This document shows, piece after piece, positions 7,850-22,000 of a DNA stretch of 64,000 nucleotides. Source of the stretch: Leucobacter sp. G161 (GTDB taxonomy: Bacteria; Actinomycetota; Actinomycetes; Actinomycetales; Microbacteriaceae); NCBI RefSeq assembly GCF_001482305.1, contig NZ_LOHP01000058.1, positions 37,348 to 101,347 on the forward strand. The letters run 5' to 3'. The notes beneath the pieces were generated by a model. That model was not told the DNA's origin, did not search any database, and was given only the letters and a program-made list of their open reading frames with translations. How positions within the stretch are numbered: the first letter of the stretch is position 1; every line of letters starts with the position of its first letter. The translations under genes and the position numbers were made by a program.

Positions 7850-10003
7850 TTAGCCGTGCAGCGCCTCTCGCGTGGTCACCTCGGGTCTGAGATCCAGCCG
7901 CCGGAGCAGCTGCGCATTCAGTGCGACCACCACCGTCGAGAGCGACATGAGGATCGCACCGACCGACATCGGCAATACGAAGCCGACCGGGGCCAGCACC
8001 CCGGCTGCCAACGGCACGGCGAGCAGGTTGTATCCGGCCGCCCACCACAGGTTCTGGCGCATCTTTCGGTATGTCGCCTTCGAGAGCTCGATCACCGACA
8101 CGACTGAACGCGGGTCGTCACTCGCAAGGATCACACCCGCCGACGCAATCGCGACATCAGTTCCCGCACCAATCGCAAGCCCGACGTCTGCCTGCGCGAG
8201 CGCTGGCGCGTCGTTCACGCCATCGCCAACCATCGCGACCCGCCGCCCCTCGGTCTGCAGCTTGAGCACCTCCGCGGCCTTGTCCTCGGGCCGCACGCCC
8301 GCGAGCACCCGGTCGATGCCAAGCTCTTGCGCGACCGTGTTCGCAACCGCCTCAGCGTCCCCCGTGATCATCACGACCTGGACACCGAGGGCGTGCAGTG
8401 CACGAACCGCGTCGCGGGACTCCTCGCGGATCTCATCGCTGAGCGCGAGCGCACCGATGACCTCGCCGTCGCGCAGCACGTGCAGGATGATCGCGCCCCG
8501 CTCGCGCCAGCTGTCTGCCACGCCAAGCTCGCCGGCGCCCTCCTCCTCGAGCAGGTACGGACCGCCAACGCGCACGACGTCGCCTCCGACAGTTGCGGTG
8601 ACGCCAACCGCCGGCGAGGAGCCGAAGTCCGTCGACGCCGGCACCTCGAGGCCACGATCACGCGCGGCGCGCACGATGGCCTGGGCCAGCGGGTGCTCGC
8701 TGTCCTGCTCCGCGGCAGCGGCAAGCGCGAGCACCTGGTCCTCGCTGTGGCCTCCCGAGGTCTCGACCTGAGTGACAACGGGCTCACCCTTCGTGAGGGT
8801 GCCGGTCTTGTCAAACAACACGGAGTCGACGAGTCGCATGCTCTCCAGCGCGAGCCGATCCTTCACGAGAATGCCGGCGCGTGCAGCACGCTCGGTCGCG
8901 ATCGACACGACGAGAGGGATCGCGAGCCCGAGCGCGTGCGGGCAGGCAATCACGAGCACGGTGATGGTGCGCACGATGGCGTCGTCGGGGTTGCCCACGA
9001 GCGTCCACACGATCGCCGTGATCACGGCGGCCCCGAGCGCAAACCAGAACAGCCAGCCCGCTGCCGTGTCGGCAAGGCGCTGCGCGCGCGACGACGAGTT
9101 CTGTGCCTCGGTGACGAGCCGCTGAATTCCGGCGAGCGCGGTATCGTCACCGATCGCTGTTACCTCGATGCGCACACCCGAATCGGTCGCAACGGTGCCG
9201 GCGGACACCGCGTCGCCGACCGAGCGACCGACGGTGCGCGACTCACCGGTCACCATCGATTCGTCGAACGAGGCGCGCCCGTCAACGACCCGCCCGTCTG
9301 CAGGCACGCTGCCGCCCGGCCGCACAACGACAACGTCGCCGACCCGAAGATCACTCGGTGAGATCTTCACGATCTCGCCGTGTTCGACCCGCTCAGCCTC
9401 GTCCGGCAGCAGCGCCGCGAGGGAGTCGAGTGCCGAGGTCGTCTGCGCGAGCGAGCGCATCTCAATCCAGTGGCCGAGCAGCATGATCACGACCAGGAGC
9501 GCGAGCTCCCACCAGAAGTCGAGCTCGTGGCTGATGATCCCGAGGGTCGCCGCCCACGAGGCGAAGAACGCCACCGTGATCGCAAGCGCGATGAGGAGCA
9601 TCATGCCTGGCTTGCGCGCCTTGATCTCGTCAACGGCGCCCGTCAGGAACGGCTTGCCACCCCAGACATACATGACCGTGCCGAGCGCAGGCGAGACCCA
9701 CGCGAGCCACGCGACGTCGGGCAGCTGGTATCCGACGATCGACGCGAACATGCCGGAGAGCGCAACCGTGGGGATCGCAAGCACGAGCATGATCCAGAAC
9801 ATCCGGCGATACTCTGCGACGTGCCCCTCGTGGCCGCCGTGCCCCGCGTGGTCATCGTGCCCCGCGTGGTCATCGTGGCCAGCGCCGTGTCCGGCGTGAG
9901 TGTCGTGAGCGTCGTGAGCGTCGCGGCTGGAGGCGTGCTCCGGGTGCGCTGCGTGCTGGGCATGGCCGTCGTGGTCCGCGTGCCCATCGTGTCCTGTCGT
10001 CAT
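7850..10003 (-). CDS. copB: Copper-translocating P-type ATPase, CopB-like (P1B-3)
   Basis: A 717-aa metal efflux pump. The first 65 residues carry 18 histidines, usually in GH or DH pairs, and probably bind copper. The membrane metal motif is CPH ([12 protein letters not shown]), the catalytic aspartate is in DKTGTLT, the ATP-binding hinge is [14 protein letters not shown], and the late helices contain YNLLAVP and [11 protein letters not shown], all fitting the CPH-type P1B-3 subgroup. The ATG at 10003 has GGGGGAA upstream; an in-frame start at 10036 is less likely. A CsoR-like operator sits 36 bases upstream. Confidence 0.93.
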   Translation of the reverse strand: MTTGHDGHADHDGHAQHAAHPEHASSRDAHDAHDTHAGHGAGHDDHAGHDDHAGHGGHEGHVAEYRRMFWIMLVLAIPTVALSGMFASIVGYQLPDVAWLAWVSPALGTVMYVWGGKPFLTGAVDEIKARKPGMMLLIALAITVAFFASWAATLGIISHELDFWWELALLVVIMLLGHWIEMRSLAQTTSALDSLAALLPDEAERVEHGEIVKISPSDLRVGDVVVVRPGGSVPADGRVVDGRASFDESMVTGESRTVGRSVGDAVSAGTVATDSGVRIEVTAIGDDTALAGIQRLVTEAQNSSSRAQRLADTAAGWLFWFALGAAVITAIVWTLVGNPDDAIVRTITVLVIACPHALGLAIPLVVSIATERAARAGILVKDRLALESMRLVDSVLFDKTGTLTKGEPVVTQVETSGGHSEDQVLALAAAAEQDSEHPLAQAIVRAARDRGLEVPASTDFGSSPAVGVTATVGGDVVRVGGPYLLEEEGAGELGVADSWRERGAIILHVLRDGEVIGALALSDEIREESRDAVRALHALGVQVVMITGDAEAVANTVAQELGIDRVLAGVRPEDKAAEVLKLQTEGRRVAMVGDGVNDAPALAQADVGLAIGAGTDVAIASAGVILASDDPRSVVSVIELSKATYRKMRQNLWWAAGYNLLAVPLAAGVLAPVGFVLPMSVGAILMSLSTVVVALNAQLLRRLDLRPEVTTREALHG

Positions 10004-10038
10004 GGTTCCCCCTCGCGATGCTGTCGACACCCCCACCG

Positions 10039-10053
10039 TACCCCCTGGGGGTA
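10039..10053. promoter_or_regulatory. CsoR-type copper operator
   Basis: TACCCCCTGGGGGTA is a 15-base palindrome around a central T and matches the well-known CsoR operator form TACCCN..NGGGTA. It lies just upstream of copB and probably mediates copper-dependent derepression. TAATAC on the copB strand directly abuts it and could be the -10 box. No csoR gene is present in the window, so the repressor must be elsewhere. Confidence 0.82.
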
Positions 10054-10124
10054 TTATTCGCGAGAGTCGCCCTGCCCCGAGGCTATTCCTATGCGCTGGC
10101 TTCGGCTAGCCCTAGGATCAAAGA

Positions 10125-10811
10125 ATGGAGACTTCTGCGTTTAGCTGCATCCTCTGGGACGTCGATGGAACGATCGCCGATGCCTCCAAGGGCATGTTCG
10201 CCCGACTCACTGCCGTGCTCGAGACGTTCGGCCACGACACCCCGTCGACCGCGGAGCTGTCCCTGTGGATGGGCCCGCCCATGCTCGAGTCCTTCCAGGT
10301 CCGTGCAGGCATGAACCCCGAAGACGCGCAGACAGCACTCACGCAGTACCGCGAGCTCGCCTCCCGCGAGGGCTACGCGAGCTCGGTCGAGCTGTACGCT
10401 GGCGTCCCCGAGATCGTGCGCGCGGTCGCCGCGGCCGACATCCCCCAGTCGACCGCGAGCACCAAGCCGGAGGTGCAGGTGCGGGCGATTCTCGACCACT
10501 TCGGCTTGCTCCCGGAATTCACTGCCATTTCAGGCGCCCGCTCCGGGCCCGAGGGGCAGCTCGACAGCAAAGCGTTCGTGATCGAGCGCGCCCTTGAGCG
10601 CCTCGCAGCAGCGGGTGCAGACATCTCACGGCCCGTACTCATCGGCGACAGGCACCACGACGTGGAGGGCGGTGCAGCACACGGTATCCCCGTCATCTTC
10701 GCCGACTGGGGCTTCGGCCTCAACGAGGAGGCCGAAGCGGCCGCGCATCACGCGATGACCCCGGCAGAGCTGCGCGGCCTCATTCTCACCGCAGCCCAGG
10801 CAGCCAGTTAA
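10125..10811 (+). CDS. HAD family hydrolase, phosphoglycolate phosphatase-like
   Basis: A 228-aa haloacid dehalogenase-fold phosphatase with an alpha-helical cap (subclass IA). Motif I is WDVDGTIAD (residues 8-16), motif II is the Ser/Thr region QSTASTKP, and motif III/IV is LIGDRHHDVEGGAAHG. The layout fits phosphoglycolate phosphatase or a 5'-nucleotidase-like HAD; substrate is not predictable. TAGGAT at 10113-10118 precedes the ATG by six bases, so translation is probably leaderless. The stop overlaps the convergent pentapeptide gene by four bases. Confidence 0.85.
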   Translation: METSAFSCILWDVDGTIADASKGMFARLTAVLETFGHDTPSTAELSLWMGPPMLESFQVRAGMNPEDAQTALTQYRELASREGYASSVELYAGVPEIVRAVAAADIPQSTASTKPEVQVRAILDHFGLLPEFTAISGARSGPEGQLDSKAFVIERALERLAAAGADISRPVLIGDRHHDVEGGAAHGIPVIFADWGFGLNEEAEAAAHHAMTPAELRGLILTAAQAAS

Positions 10812-11467
10812 CCGTCGACTGTTGCCCCGAAGTGGGCCGCGAAGGTCTCCGCGAGGAGCGCGACCTGTTCGTGACTGAGTAGCGCCCCGCGCAGCCCCTC
10901 GAGCCCCTCGATCTCGTGAAACTCGAGCCCCCGCAGATCCAGGGCGCCCGACTTCGACTTCGTCAGGTTGAGCTTCTCAGCGACGCAGCCCTCGAACGCT
11001 ACCCGAGCGGTTGTTGCGCCACCGAAATCGATCTCATCGAACGTGCAGTTGCGAAACAGCACGTCCTGGAGGTTCGCGCCGCGTAGGTTCACCCAGCCGA
11101 GCTTTGACCCCTCAACGACAACCCGGCGAAGCTCGGAGTCGCTGAGCTCAAGTGCCCCAATCCGCGATTCAATGACCTCCGCGTCGCGCCAGGTGCTGCC
11201 GTGCGCGGAAACGCTCGGAGCAGAGCAGCGCGAAACCCTGCTCTCGAGCAGTCGTGCACCGCGCAATTCCAGTCGGTCCTCAGTGACCTCGGTCAGCTCG
11301 CACTCGAGCAGCGTGACGCCGGCGAGCGAGCGCGGCAGCACGGGTCGCTCGAATCGCAGCCCGTCGAGATCCGCCCCGGGCAGTAGATCCCCCGACTCCC
11401 CCTCGGCAAGGTTCCGCAGCACCAGCGGGTCGATTCTCGGAGCGGTCGCGGACTGTCGTTTTGCCAT
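10808..11467 (-). CDS. Pentapeptide repeat protein
   Basis: A 219-aa protein in which the central part (about residues 60-185) is built from loose five-residue repeats with Leu or Phe at every fifth position, for example [24 protein letters not shown]. Such proteins form a right-handed quadrilateral beta-helix; some protect DNA gyrase, most have no known role. No membrane segment is visible. A TAGGGT box (11474-11479 on the plus numbering) precedes the ATG by six bases, so the transcript is probably leaderless. Confidence 0.8.
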   Translation of the reverse strand: MAKRQSATAPRIDPLVLRNLAEGESGDLLPGADLDGLRFERPVLPRSLAGVTLLECELTEVTEDRLELRGARLLESRVSRCSAPSVSAHGSTWRDAEVIESRIGALELSDSELRRVVVEGSKLGWVNLRGANLQDVLFRNCTFDEIDFGGATTARVAFEGCVAEKLNLTKSKSGALDLRGLEFHEIEGLEGLRGALLSHEQVALLAETFAAHFGATVDG

Positions 11468-11589
11468 GCGGCCACCCTACGGGGCTCCCCCGACAGCGCA
11501 CCGGCGGAACCCCAAGCGCACTCTGCTACCCGCTCCTGGCCGCTCGGAATCCCAAAACCTCGGGCACGGAAGTTTCACGTAAAACATAC

Positions 11590-11630
11590 TGTTCGGCATG
11601 CCGAACATTATTTGTTCGGCGTGTCGTACA
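11590..11630. promoter_or_regulatory. Tandem palindromes upstream of nrdI (candidate operator)
   Basis: TGTTCGGCATGCCGAACA (11590-11607) is a perfect 18-base palindrome. A second copy at 11613-11630, TGTTCGGCGTGTCGTACA, differs at three positions and starts 23 bases later, near two helical turns. The pair lies about 115 bases before the nrdI start. Tandem sites on one DNA face are how NrdR represses nrd operons, but the sequence does not resemble the usual AT-rich NrdR box. It also lacks the LexA GAAC-N4-GTTC spacing. The regulator is unidentified. Confidence 0.6.
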
Positions 11631-11745
11631 TTCTTTCACCCGGCGAGTGTCAATACTAGATCTGGGCCGCCACACCGATCGCGGCACTGCATCTAGTGGT
11701 CGGAATTGTCTTGACCACGCGCTACCCGGGAGGCGGTTTCCCCCA

Positions 11746-12224
11746 ATGCCAGCACACCCACAGGCTCCGCAGTTCAGCACAACCGTGCTCAGCGGCGACG
11801 ATTCGCCCGATCTTGTGTATTTTTCGAGCGTGTCTGAGAACACCAGACGCTTCGTCGAACGACTCGACCGTCCGGCAGCACGCATCCCGCTCCGGCCGCG
11901 GCTTGAGGGCACCATTCAGGTCACGCGCCCCTACGCGCTCGTCCTCCCAACCTACGGCGGCGGTGAGCGGGCGGGCGCGATCCCCAAGCAGGTCAAAACG
12001 TTCCTCAACGACCCGGCGAACCGGGCCCTCCTCCGCGGCGTCATCACCGCGGGCAACACCAACTTCGGCGAGCACTACTGCATCGCCGGTCCGATCATTG
12101 CCGCGAAGTGTGCGGTGCCAGAGCTCTACCGCTTCGAGCTCCTCGGCACCGAGCGCGACGTGGATCAGGTTCGCAACGGCCTCGCCCAGTTCTGGGATGA
12201 CGCTTCAGAGAGAAGGAAGACAGC

Positions 12225-12228
<4 letters not shown>
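11746..12228 (+). CDS. nrdI: NrdI, flavodoxin-like activator of class Ib ribonucleotide reductase
   Basis: A 160-aa protein with the NrdI flavodoxin fold: [15 protein letters not shown] binds the FMN phosphate, and LVLPTYGGG and [14 protein letters not shown] form the flavin pocket. NrdI supplies the oxidant that builds the dimanganese-tyrosyl radical in NrdF. The open frame extends to 11461, but the ATG at 11746 follows a clear GGGAGG site and starts where homology starts. Its stop overlaps the nrdE start by four bases (ATGA), so the two are co-translated. No nrdH glutaredoxin gene is seen here. Confidence 0.93.
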
Positions 12229-15417
<3,189 letters not shown>

Positions 15418-15441
15418 ACCGTATCGAAGAAAGGACACCAC

Positions 15442-16014
15442 GTGATTCACCGGATTTCAGTACTCGTCGGAAGCCTGCGCAGGCACTCAACCGCGCGCAA
15501 GATCGCCATCAATGCGATCGGCTCATTCCCCGACGACTTCGACGCCAGGCTCGTCGAAATCCGTAAGCTTCCGCTCTACGATTTCGACTTCGACGACCCA
15601 TCGGTCACCGATAAACAGACGCCGCCCGAGTACACGCGCTTCCGCGAGACCATCAAGGCATCAGCGGGCGTGCTCTTCGTGACCCCGGAGAATAACCGTA
15701 CGGTCCCCGCCTGCCTGAAGAACGCCGTTGACATCGGCTCGAAACCCAACGCGGACGTCGCCTGGACGGGGCTGCCCGCCGGGATCATCAGCCATTCAGT
15801 AGGCAGAATGGGCGGGTACAGCTCGCAGAAGAACCTGCGACTGGCGCTCTCCTACTTCGACATGCCTGCCCCTGGCCAACCAGAGGTGCACATCGGCCGG
15901 TCACACGAGGTGGTGGCTGCCAACGGGCTCTTCGTCGACGAGTCGACTGACGCATTCGTCAGTGACTACGTGACGCGGTTCGCGGATCTCGTGCGCGCGA
16001 GCGCGCGCGGCTGA
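15442..16014 (+). CDS. NADPH-dependent FMN reductase family flavoprotein
   Basis: A 190-aa flavodoxin-fold oxidoreductase: VLVGSLRRHSTARKIA is the FMN phosphate-binding loop, followed by LFVTPENNRTVPACLKNAVD and a Ser/Gly-rich flavin segment (GIISHSVGRMGGYSS). The family reduces FMN, quinones or azo compounds with NADPH. It begins at a GTG with GAAAGGA as binding site, 24 bases after nrdF, so it is probably the fourth gene of the nrd operon. This suggests, without proof, a role in keeping NrdI flavin reduced. A large hairpin follows it. Confidence 0.82.
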   Translation: MIHRISVLVGSLRRHSTARKIAINAIGSFPDDFDARLVEIRKLPLYDFDFDDPSVTDKQTPPEYTRFRETIKASAGVLFVTPENNRTVPACLKNAVDIGSKPNADVAWTGLPAGIISHSVGRMGGYSSQKNLRLALSYFDMPAPGQPEVHIGRSHEVVAANGLFVDESTDAFVSDYVTRFADLVRASARG

Positions 16015-16024
16015 GCGGCCCCAT

Positions 16025-16080
16025 AACCGCGTGAGGGGTGAGGATCGGTATCATTTCCGATCCTCACCCCTCACGCGGTT
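16025..16080. terminator. Strong bidirectional terminator (24-base stem)
   Basis: Perfect 24-base inverted repeat, arms 16025-16048 and 16057-16080, with an 8-base loop TATCATTT. It lies between the end of the nrd operon and the convergent giant wall-protein gene, so it can serve both. Confidence 0.88.
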
Positions 16081-16098
16081 TGCGTCAGCCTCGCGCGG

Positions 16099-19000
16099 CT
16101 ACTCGTTCGTCACGCGTCGCGCGCGCAGCACGACCAGTACCGCGCCGAGGAGCACGAGGCCACCACCGGCGAACAGCCAGCCGAGCGGGAGCTCGCCACC
16201 GGTGCCCGGAAGCTTCGGCTTGTCGCCGTCACCCGGCTTCTCGCCGCCCTCGTCTACCGGCGGAACCGGCGGATCGAGCGGGAACTCGTTGACAACCGTG
16301 AGCTCGATGACCTCGTCAGCGACCACCGTCGCGGTGCCGACTGTCGCATCACCAGAGTTCCGCGTGATCGTGACGCTGGCTGCGCCAGCAGCCTCGGCCT
16401 CGCGGAGCTCACACTCTGCGCCAACCGGGAGGCCCTCGTAGCTGGCTACGAGCCCGCCTTCAAGCGACAGTTCGCGGTCCGCGCCGCCCGGGATGAGGAG
16501 CTCGGTTGCGCCACCGTCGACGGAGCAGGCGAGCGCGACGGTGAAGGTCTTGTCTGCGGCGAGGCTTGCCCCGTCTCCGACGATCTCCTTTGTCACCTGC
16601 AGCGCACCGGCGTCGTAGGTGTTCACGGCGGTGAAGCGGACAGGCTCGGTCAGCGAACCAGCAAGCACCGGCTCCTCCGACGTATCAGGCGTCACAACCG
16701 AACTCGTCGCACCACCCGTACCCGTCTCCGTCACACCACACTTGGCACCAGCCGGCAGCGTATCCACGCGCACAACCTTGCCCTCGAGCGCCTCAGCCTT
16801 CGTGATCTCGAACGTGTCCGTGAACACATCCTCGCCCTCGAACGTACACAGCACATCAAACGTGAACGTCGTGTCATCGGCAAGCGCCGCAACACCATCG
16901 CCCTCGAGCTGCTTCACGATCTCAAACGCAGCCAGCGTGAACGTGTTCACAGCGGTGAACGTGGCCTTCGCGCCGTCCTCAACAACGACCGGCTGCTCCG
17001 GTGTCATCGTGGCAGACGTTGCGCCGCCGTCGTCAGTTTCAGTGAAGCCGCACTCAGCGCCCGCAGGCAGCTTGGTGATCGTGTGCTTCTTGCCTGCGAC
17101 AACATCAGCCTTTGTGAGCTGAACGGTGTCTTCGTACACGGTCTCGCCCTCGAACGTGCACAGCACGTCGAAGGTGAACTTCGTGTCGTCAGCCAGCGCT
17201 GCTACGCCGTCGCCCTCGAGCTTCTTCGTCAGCTCGATCGCGCCGGTAGCGAAGGTGTTCTCGAGCTGGAGCTGAAGATCGGGTGCATCATTCGTGATCT
17301 CAAACGTCCACGACCCATCCTCGTTCTCTTCCAACGGTGTCCCGCCGCTCGTGAGCTGCGCAGCGGCACCGTTCGAGTTTGTCTCGGTGAAGGTACAGAT
17401 CGCCCCGATCGGCAGGTTGTTCACGAGCCATGCCGGGCCGCCGGCGGTGAGCTCGGTCTCGGTAACTGGGAGATCGAGCGGTTCACCCTGGAAGGTGCAT
17501 GCTGTTGCAACGCTGAAGCTTCCGTAATCCTGCGGATCCCCTGCAGCGTTCACCGCACCGTCAACCGTCTTCGCGACGGTGAATGAGCCGAGATCGTAGC
17601 GGTTCTCGAGCTCGAGCAATGCTACGGGCTCGCCGTCACGTCCGGCGGCGACTGTTCCTCCTAGGATCTCCGACGAGCTTTCACCGTTTGCGCCTGGCTT
17701 GTCCTGCACGGTGCACCTCGCACCGAATGGCAACGGCTGCTCCAGCGTGTAGGTCTCATCGGCCTGCACGGTGATCCCGATCGGATCGAGTGCAACCTTG
17801 AGCTCGGGGTTATCGGGGCTCTGCACCGTACACAGCACCTCGAGGTCGAAAGTGTCGGGAGCGAAGCCTTCCGCCCCCTCGCCCACGACCGTCTTCAACA
17901 CCGAGAGCGGCCCGGTCGCGAGCGCTACGCCCACGCGCAGTCCCTCGGTCGGGAGCACACTGGCGCGCTTCTGTCCGTCAGACGACACCGTCTGCGCTCC
18001 GACGCCGATCGAGTTCCACGCGACGGTGTCGGCGGTCATCTTCGGAGCCTGCGCTGGCGTGCGGGTTTCGAAGGTGTAGGCGAGCCGCTCGCCCGGCTGC
18101 AACTCCTTGCCCTTCGGGAACTCGAAGACCATCTTTACGTGGCGCACATCCTTCGGGTCAATGCCTGCAGCGTTCAGATCGTCTGGGAGTGGCTGCCAGT
18201 AACCGGCGTCGCACTGCTGCTCGGTCGGCTTCAAATCGGCGACACACGCTGGATCCTCAGAATTCGAGTAGTAGCGCGTCGGCATGACGTCGTCACGGTA
18301 CTTCGCTCCGTCGGGAGCGGTGTCCGTCACCACGCCAATGTTGCCTTCCCAGCTCGGTCGCCACTCTGACTTGCGTGGCAGGAGCACAATTGCACCCTGA
18401 TCGCCCACATCGGGGAGCGAATCGATGGTGACGACCTTGTCCATCGCGAGCGTGCCAGTGTTCTGCATCTCCTCGCGCCACGTCTCTTTGCCAAGCGGCT
18501 TCGTGATCGGCACGGAGTTGCCCGCAAAATAGCCGGTGTCCGTGTCCCCAAAGTGCGGAACGTGTGGCAGGCCCGCGTTCGGGTTCGGAACGTCAGCGAG
18601 GCCGAGTTCGTTGTCGTTCGCTCGCACGTACTTCTTACCGCGCAGCGCGCCCGCCTCGGTCGGGTAAACCTCAGTGGTCGTTCCACACTCATCGACCTGC
18701 GGGTCAAGTTCGGTCTCGAAATTACAGCCCGCAAACTTCTCACCGAGTCCCGAAGAGACACCAAACTGGTTGGTCAGGCCGTTCTCGGAGCCGGCAAGCA
18801 CACCGGGGCGGAACATCATGTTCGCCGTGATCGTGTAGACCTCTCCCGGATACAGGTTCGTGCCCTTGGGGAACTCGAACTTGATCATCACGGGCTCAGC
18901 ACCGTCGACGACCGGCTTCTCGTCCTTGTCGAGGTAGCTGACTGTGACGCCTGTGGGGTTTGTCGGCAACACTGATGTCGCGGGGGCCATGCGGTTCTCG

Positions 19001-22000
19001 AGCTCGTATGAGAATCGCTTCGACTCTTCCATATCGGGGTCGAACACCAGCTGCGGTTTGCCATTTGTGCCGACAGGGAGCCGGTCGATGATCACGGGCT
19101 GGCCGATAGCATTCGCGCTGTTGATCTCGTTGTCTTCAACGCGCACCACGGTGTTCGTGGTCTTCAGTTTGAAGGGGATCACCGATCCGGGGGCCTGAGC
19201 ACCGAGCGGAGTCTTCTCGACGGCGACCTCAATGCCAGCATCCACATAGTAGATCTTCGTGGTCGCTTGGGTCGATGCGACGAGCGGCAGCAGGTCGTCG
19301 GAGCCCGCGACCGGGAACTTCATAAAGCTCTCGACGTTGGCATCCACGGTGTTCGTGAACACGCCACCGTTCCCATCTGCAGGCTCGCCCGGTGCAACCG
19401 GAAGCGCGGTGTACGGCACAGGGGTGTCCGTAGGCGTCACGAGGAACGCGCGGCGCTTCATGTGCAGGTCGATCTTCGCATGCGGGTTCGCAGGGTTCTC
19501 GAATGCGATTGCCTCGCCTTCGCTGTCGACCGCAGTGTAGGTGAAGCGAATGCCGCGCACCTTGTCAAAGTCCTGAGGAACAATATCCGCGAGTAGGGTA
19601 GCCGCAGCATTTTCCACCTTGCCACCCTTGACGGTGACAGGGGAAGCGGTGCCGGCCTTCCAGCCCTCGACGCCGGCGGAGACATCCGCCGTGAAATCGA
19701 GCGTGTTCGCTTCTTCGTCAAAGGTGTACTCGCCGAAGAGCAGCTCAACCTGTACTCGGTTAATCGGGTTCGGCACGGCGAGCGTGTCTCCCGTGAAGCC
19801 CTCGAAACGGTAGGCGTTCCAGAAGCTCTCGGCGGAGCCAGCGTCTGCCGAGCGATTCGCACCGGAGTCGGTGACGACGAGCTTGTCTGCTCGGGCTGTA
19901 CCGGTCGGGCGACCGGTCAGCTCCATGCTGATTGCAGCCCAATCTTCCTCAGCGTAGCTTTCCTCTCCCGGCAAGATCTCAGCGACCTGCGTATCGGGGG
20001 TGAACTTCTTCGTCGTGAGCACACCGAGTTCGAAGGTGTCGACCTTGATCTGCGCGTCATCGGAGGAGTCAACCGAGTGCTCCTGCTCGAGGCCAAGCAG
20101 GTCGGTGACGGACGCGGTGGTGCCGTTCTTGACGGGTGAATCAACGACGGTCACGGGCTTGGACGGATCGCTGCGGTGCGTCTTGCGCAGCTGCAGATCG
20201 AGCTGGCGGGTTGCGGTTGCGGTTGCGCCGGAGACGATACGGCCCTCGTGGCGCAGCTCGATCTTCACAACGTCGGCGAGCTCGGCGGGGGTCATCGCGA
20301 TGGCCTGGCCAGGCGTTGCGCCGCCCTTGCCGGTCGGATTGATGATGCTGCCATCGCTCTTCGTCAACACGACGAGCGTCTTGTCGGCGTCGCCGCCCTC
20401 AACGGGGTGCGGTGCCTTCACGATGCTCCGCAGCGTGAAGATCTCGAACGGGCTCGCCTTCCCCTCACCGGGGTCGACGATCGTGAGCTGATCAACCTTC
20501 TGCTGCGACGTGTTCTTAGCGCTGATGGTGACGCGGCTCGTCGGGTACGACGAGGCTGGTACGTCGAGCGCGGGCACACCCAGCGGGCCGCCCGACCAAC
20601 CCTTCGACACAGTGACGCCCAGCGGGCGCGGCACGATCGTGATGTCGTCGTCTTCCTGGTCGTGCTCGACGCCGCCACCTGGCTGCTCGCCGGTGGCGCT
20701 GCCCCAGTTCTTTACCAAGCCTTCTTCGCCTGCGACGTTGAAGATCTCGCTGGCGATGACTGCCTTCGCGGGGTTGCTGCGACGCACATCGCGCAGCTCC
20801 CACTCAAGGTCGACCTTGCGGTCGCGACCCATCGATTTGGTGAGCCCGGTGCCGGGGGCGGGGGCATCTGAGGAGGTGCGACCCTCGCGGTTCTCTTCGA
20901 GTACGATCCGCACAGCCGTAGCGTCCCGCTGCTCGTCGGCAGTGAGTTCGATGTCGCTCATCGTCTTCGTGAAGGGCAGGCCGGTCGCGTTCGCTGCGGG
21001 TACCCATGCTCCATCGATCCACAGATCGATCGCGGTGATCATATCCCAGCCCTTGGTGAAGCCGGTGTCCTTCGTGACAGCCTTCACTGCCACGAGGTTG
21101 AATGCTTCGAAGGTGGTGTCAGCCACGGCGTCAGCCGGTCCTGCTCCGGGGATCTTGCCCAGGCGGGTCTCACCGAGCGTCATCCGGTCGAAGGCGAGGT
21201 TCTCGGTCGACCAGTGCAGGCGTGTGGTGGCGTGATCGCCCGAGCGCTGCACGATCTGCGCGGGATTGCCCGCGTCGACCCAGGTCTTGTCGAAGAGGTC
21301 GTACTCGCCTGGAACCGGGGCGTTCACCGTGATGTCATCGCACGAGGGCGCGTCTGTGACGTCCTCGATCGGGTTGCCCTCAGTGGTTGCGGAGTCCGAG
21401 GAGGTCGCGCAGTTTGCGAGCTCGAGCGGCTTGTCACCCTCATACTTCTCGTCGAGGGTTGCGGTGAAGCTCGGGTTGACGTTGAACTCGCCGGCCTCGT
21501 GCGGCTCGAAGCCTGGGTCCGGCTTCGTGAACGCAAACTGGATGCCGCCCATCTTCTTGCGGATCTCTTCAGGGATGTCCTTGGTGACTACGCCAGTCAG
21601 CGCGTCGAAACCGGGGATCGTGCGCCACTCCTCCGCCTCGGTGTCCCAGTAGCGCACGGTGAGCGTGGCCCCCGCGGGCACATCCGTGTTCGTGACTGCC
21701 TGGGGAGTGAAATGATCCCAGAAGCCTGAGGAGTCAACGGGTTTGCCGTCTGAGTACTGTGCGGGGTCGCTCACGATGATCTCGTTCGCTGGCACATTCG
21801 AGCCGGGCTTTACCACGGTGGTGGGCAGCTGAACGAGCACGCCCTCGCCCGGGTAGCCCCAGATCTCCCCTGGGGAAAGCTTCTTCTCCGTAACGATCTC
21901 GAGCTTCTTCTCGCTAAAGGTGACGTCGGCTTCTGCGGTGTCATTGGCAGGCTTCGAGCCTGCAGTGCCGTCGACACCAACGACGTTGGTCACCTTCTTG

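Noticed and set aside
11600..11620. LexA (SOS) box in the nrd promoter
   Set aside because: The GAAC and GTTC halves are seven bases apart; the actinobacterial SOS box has four.
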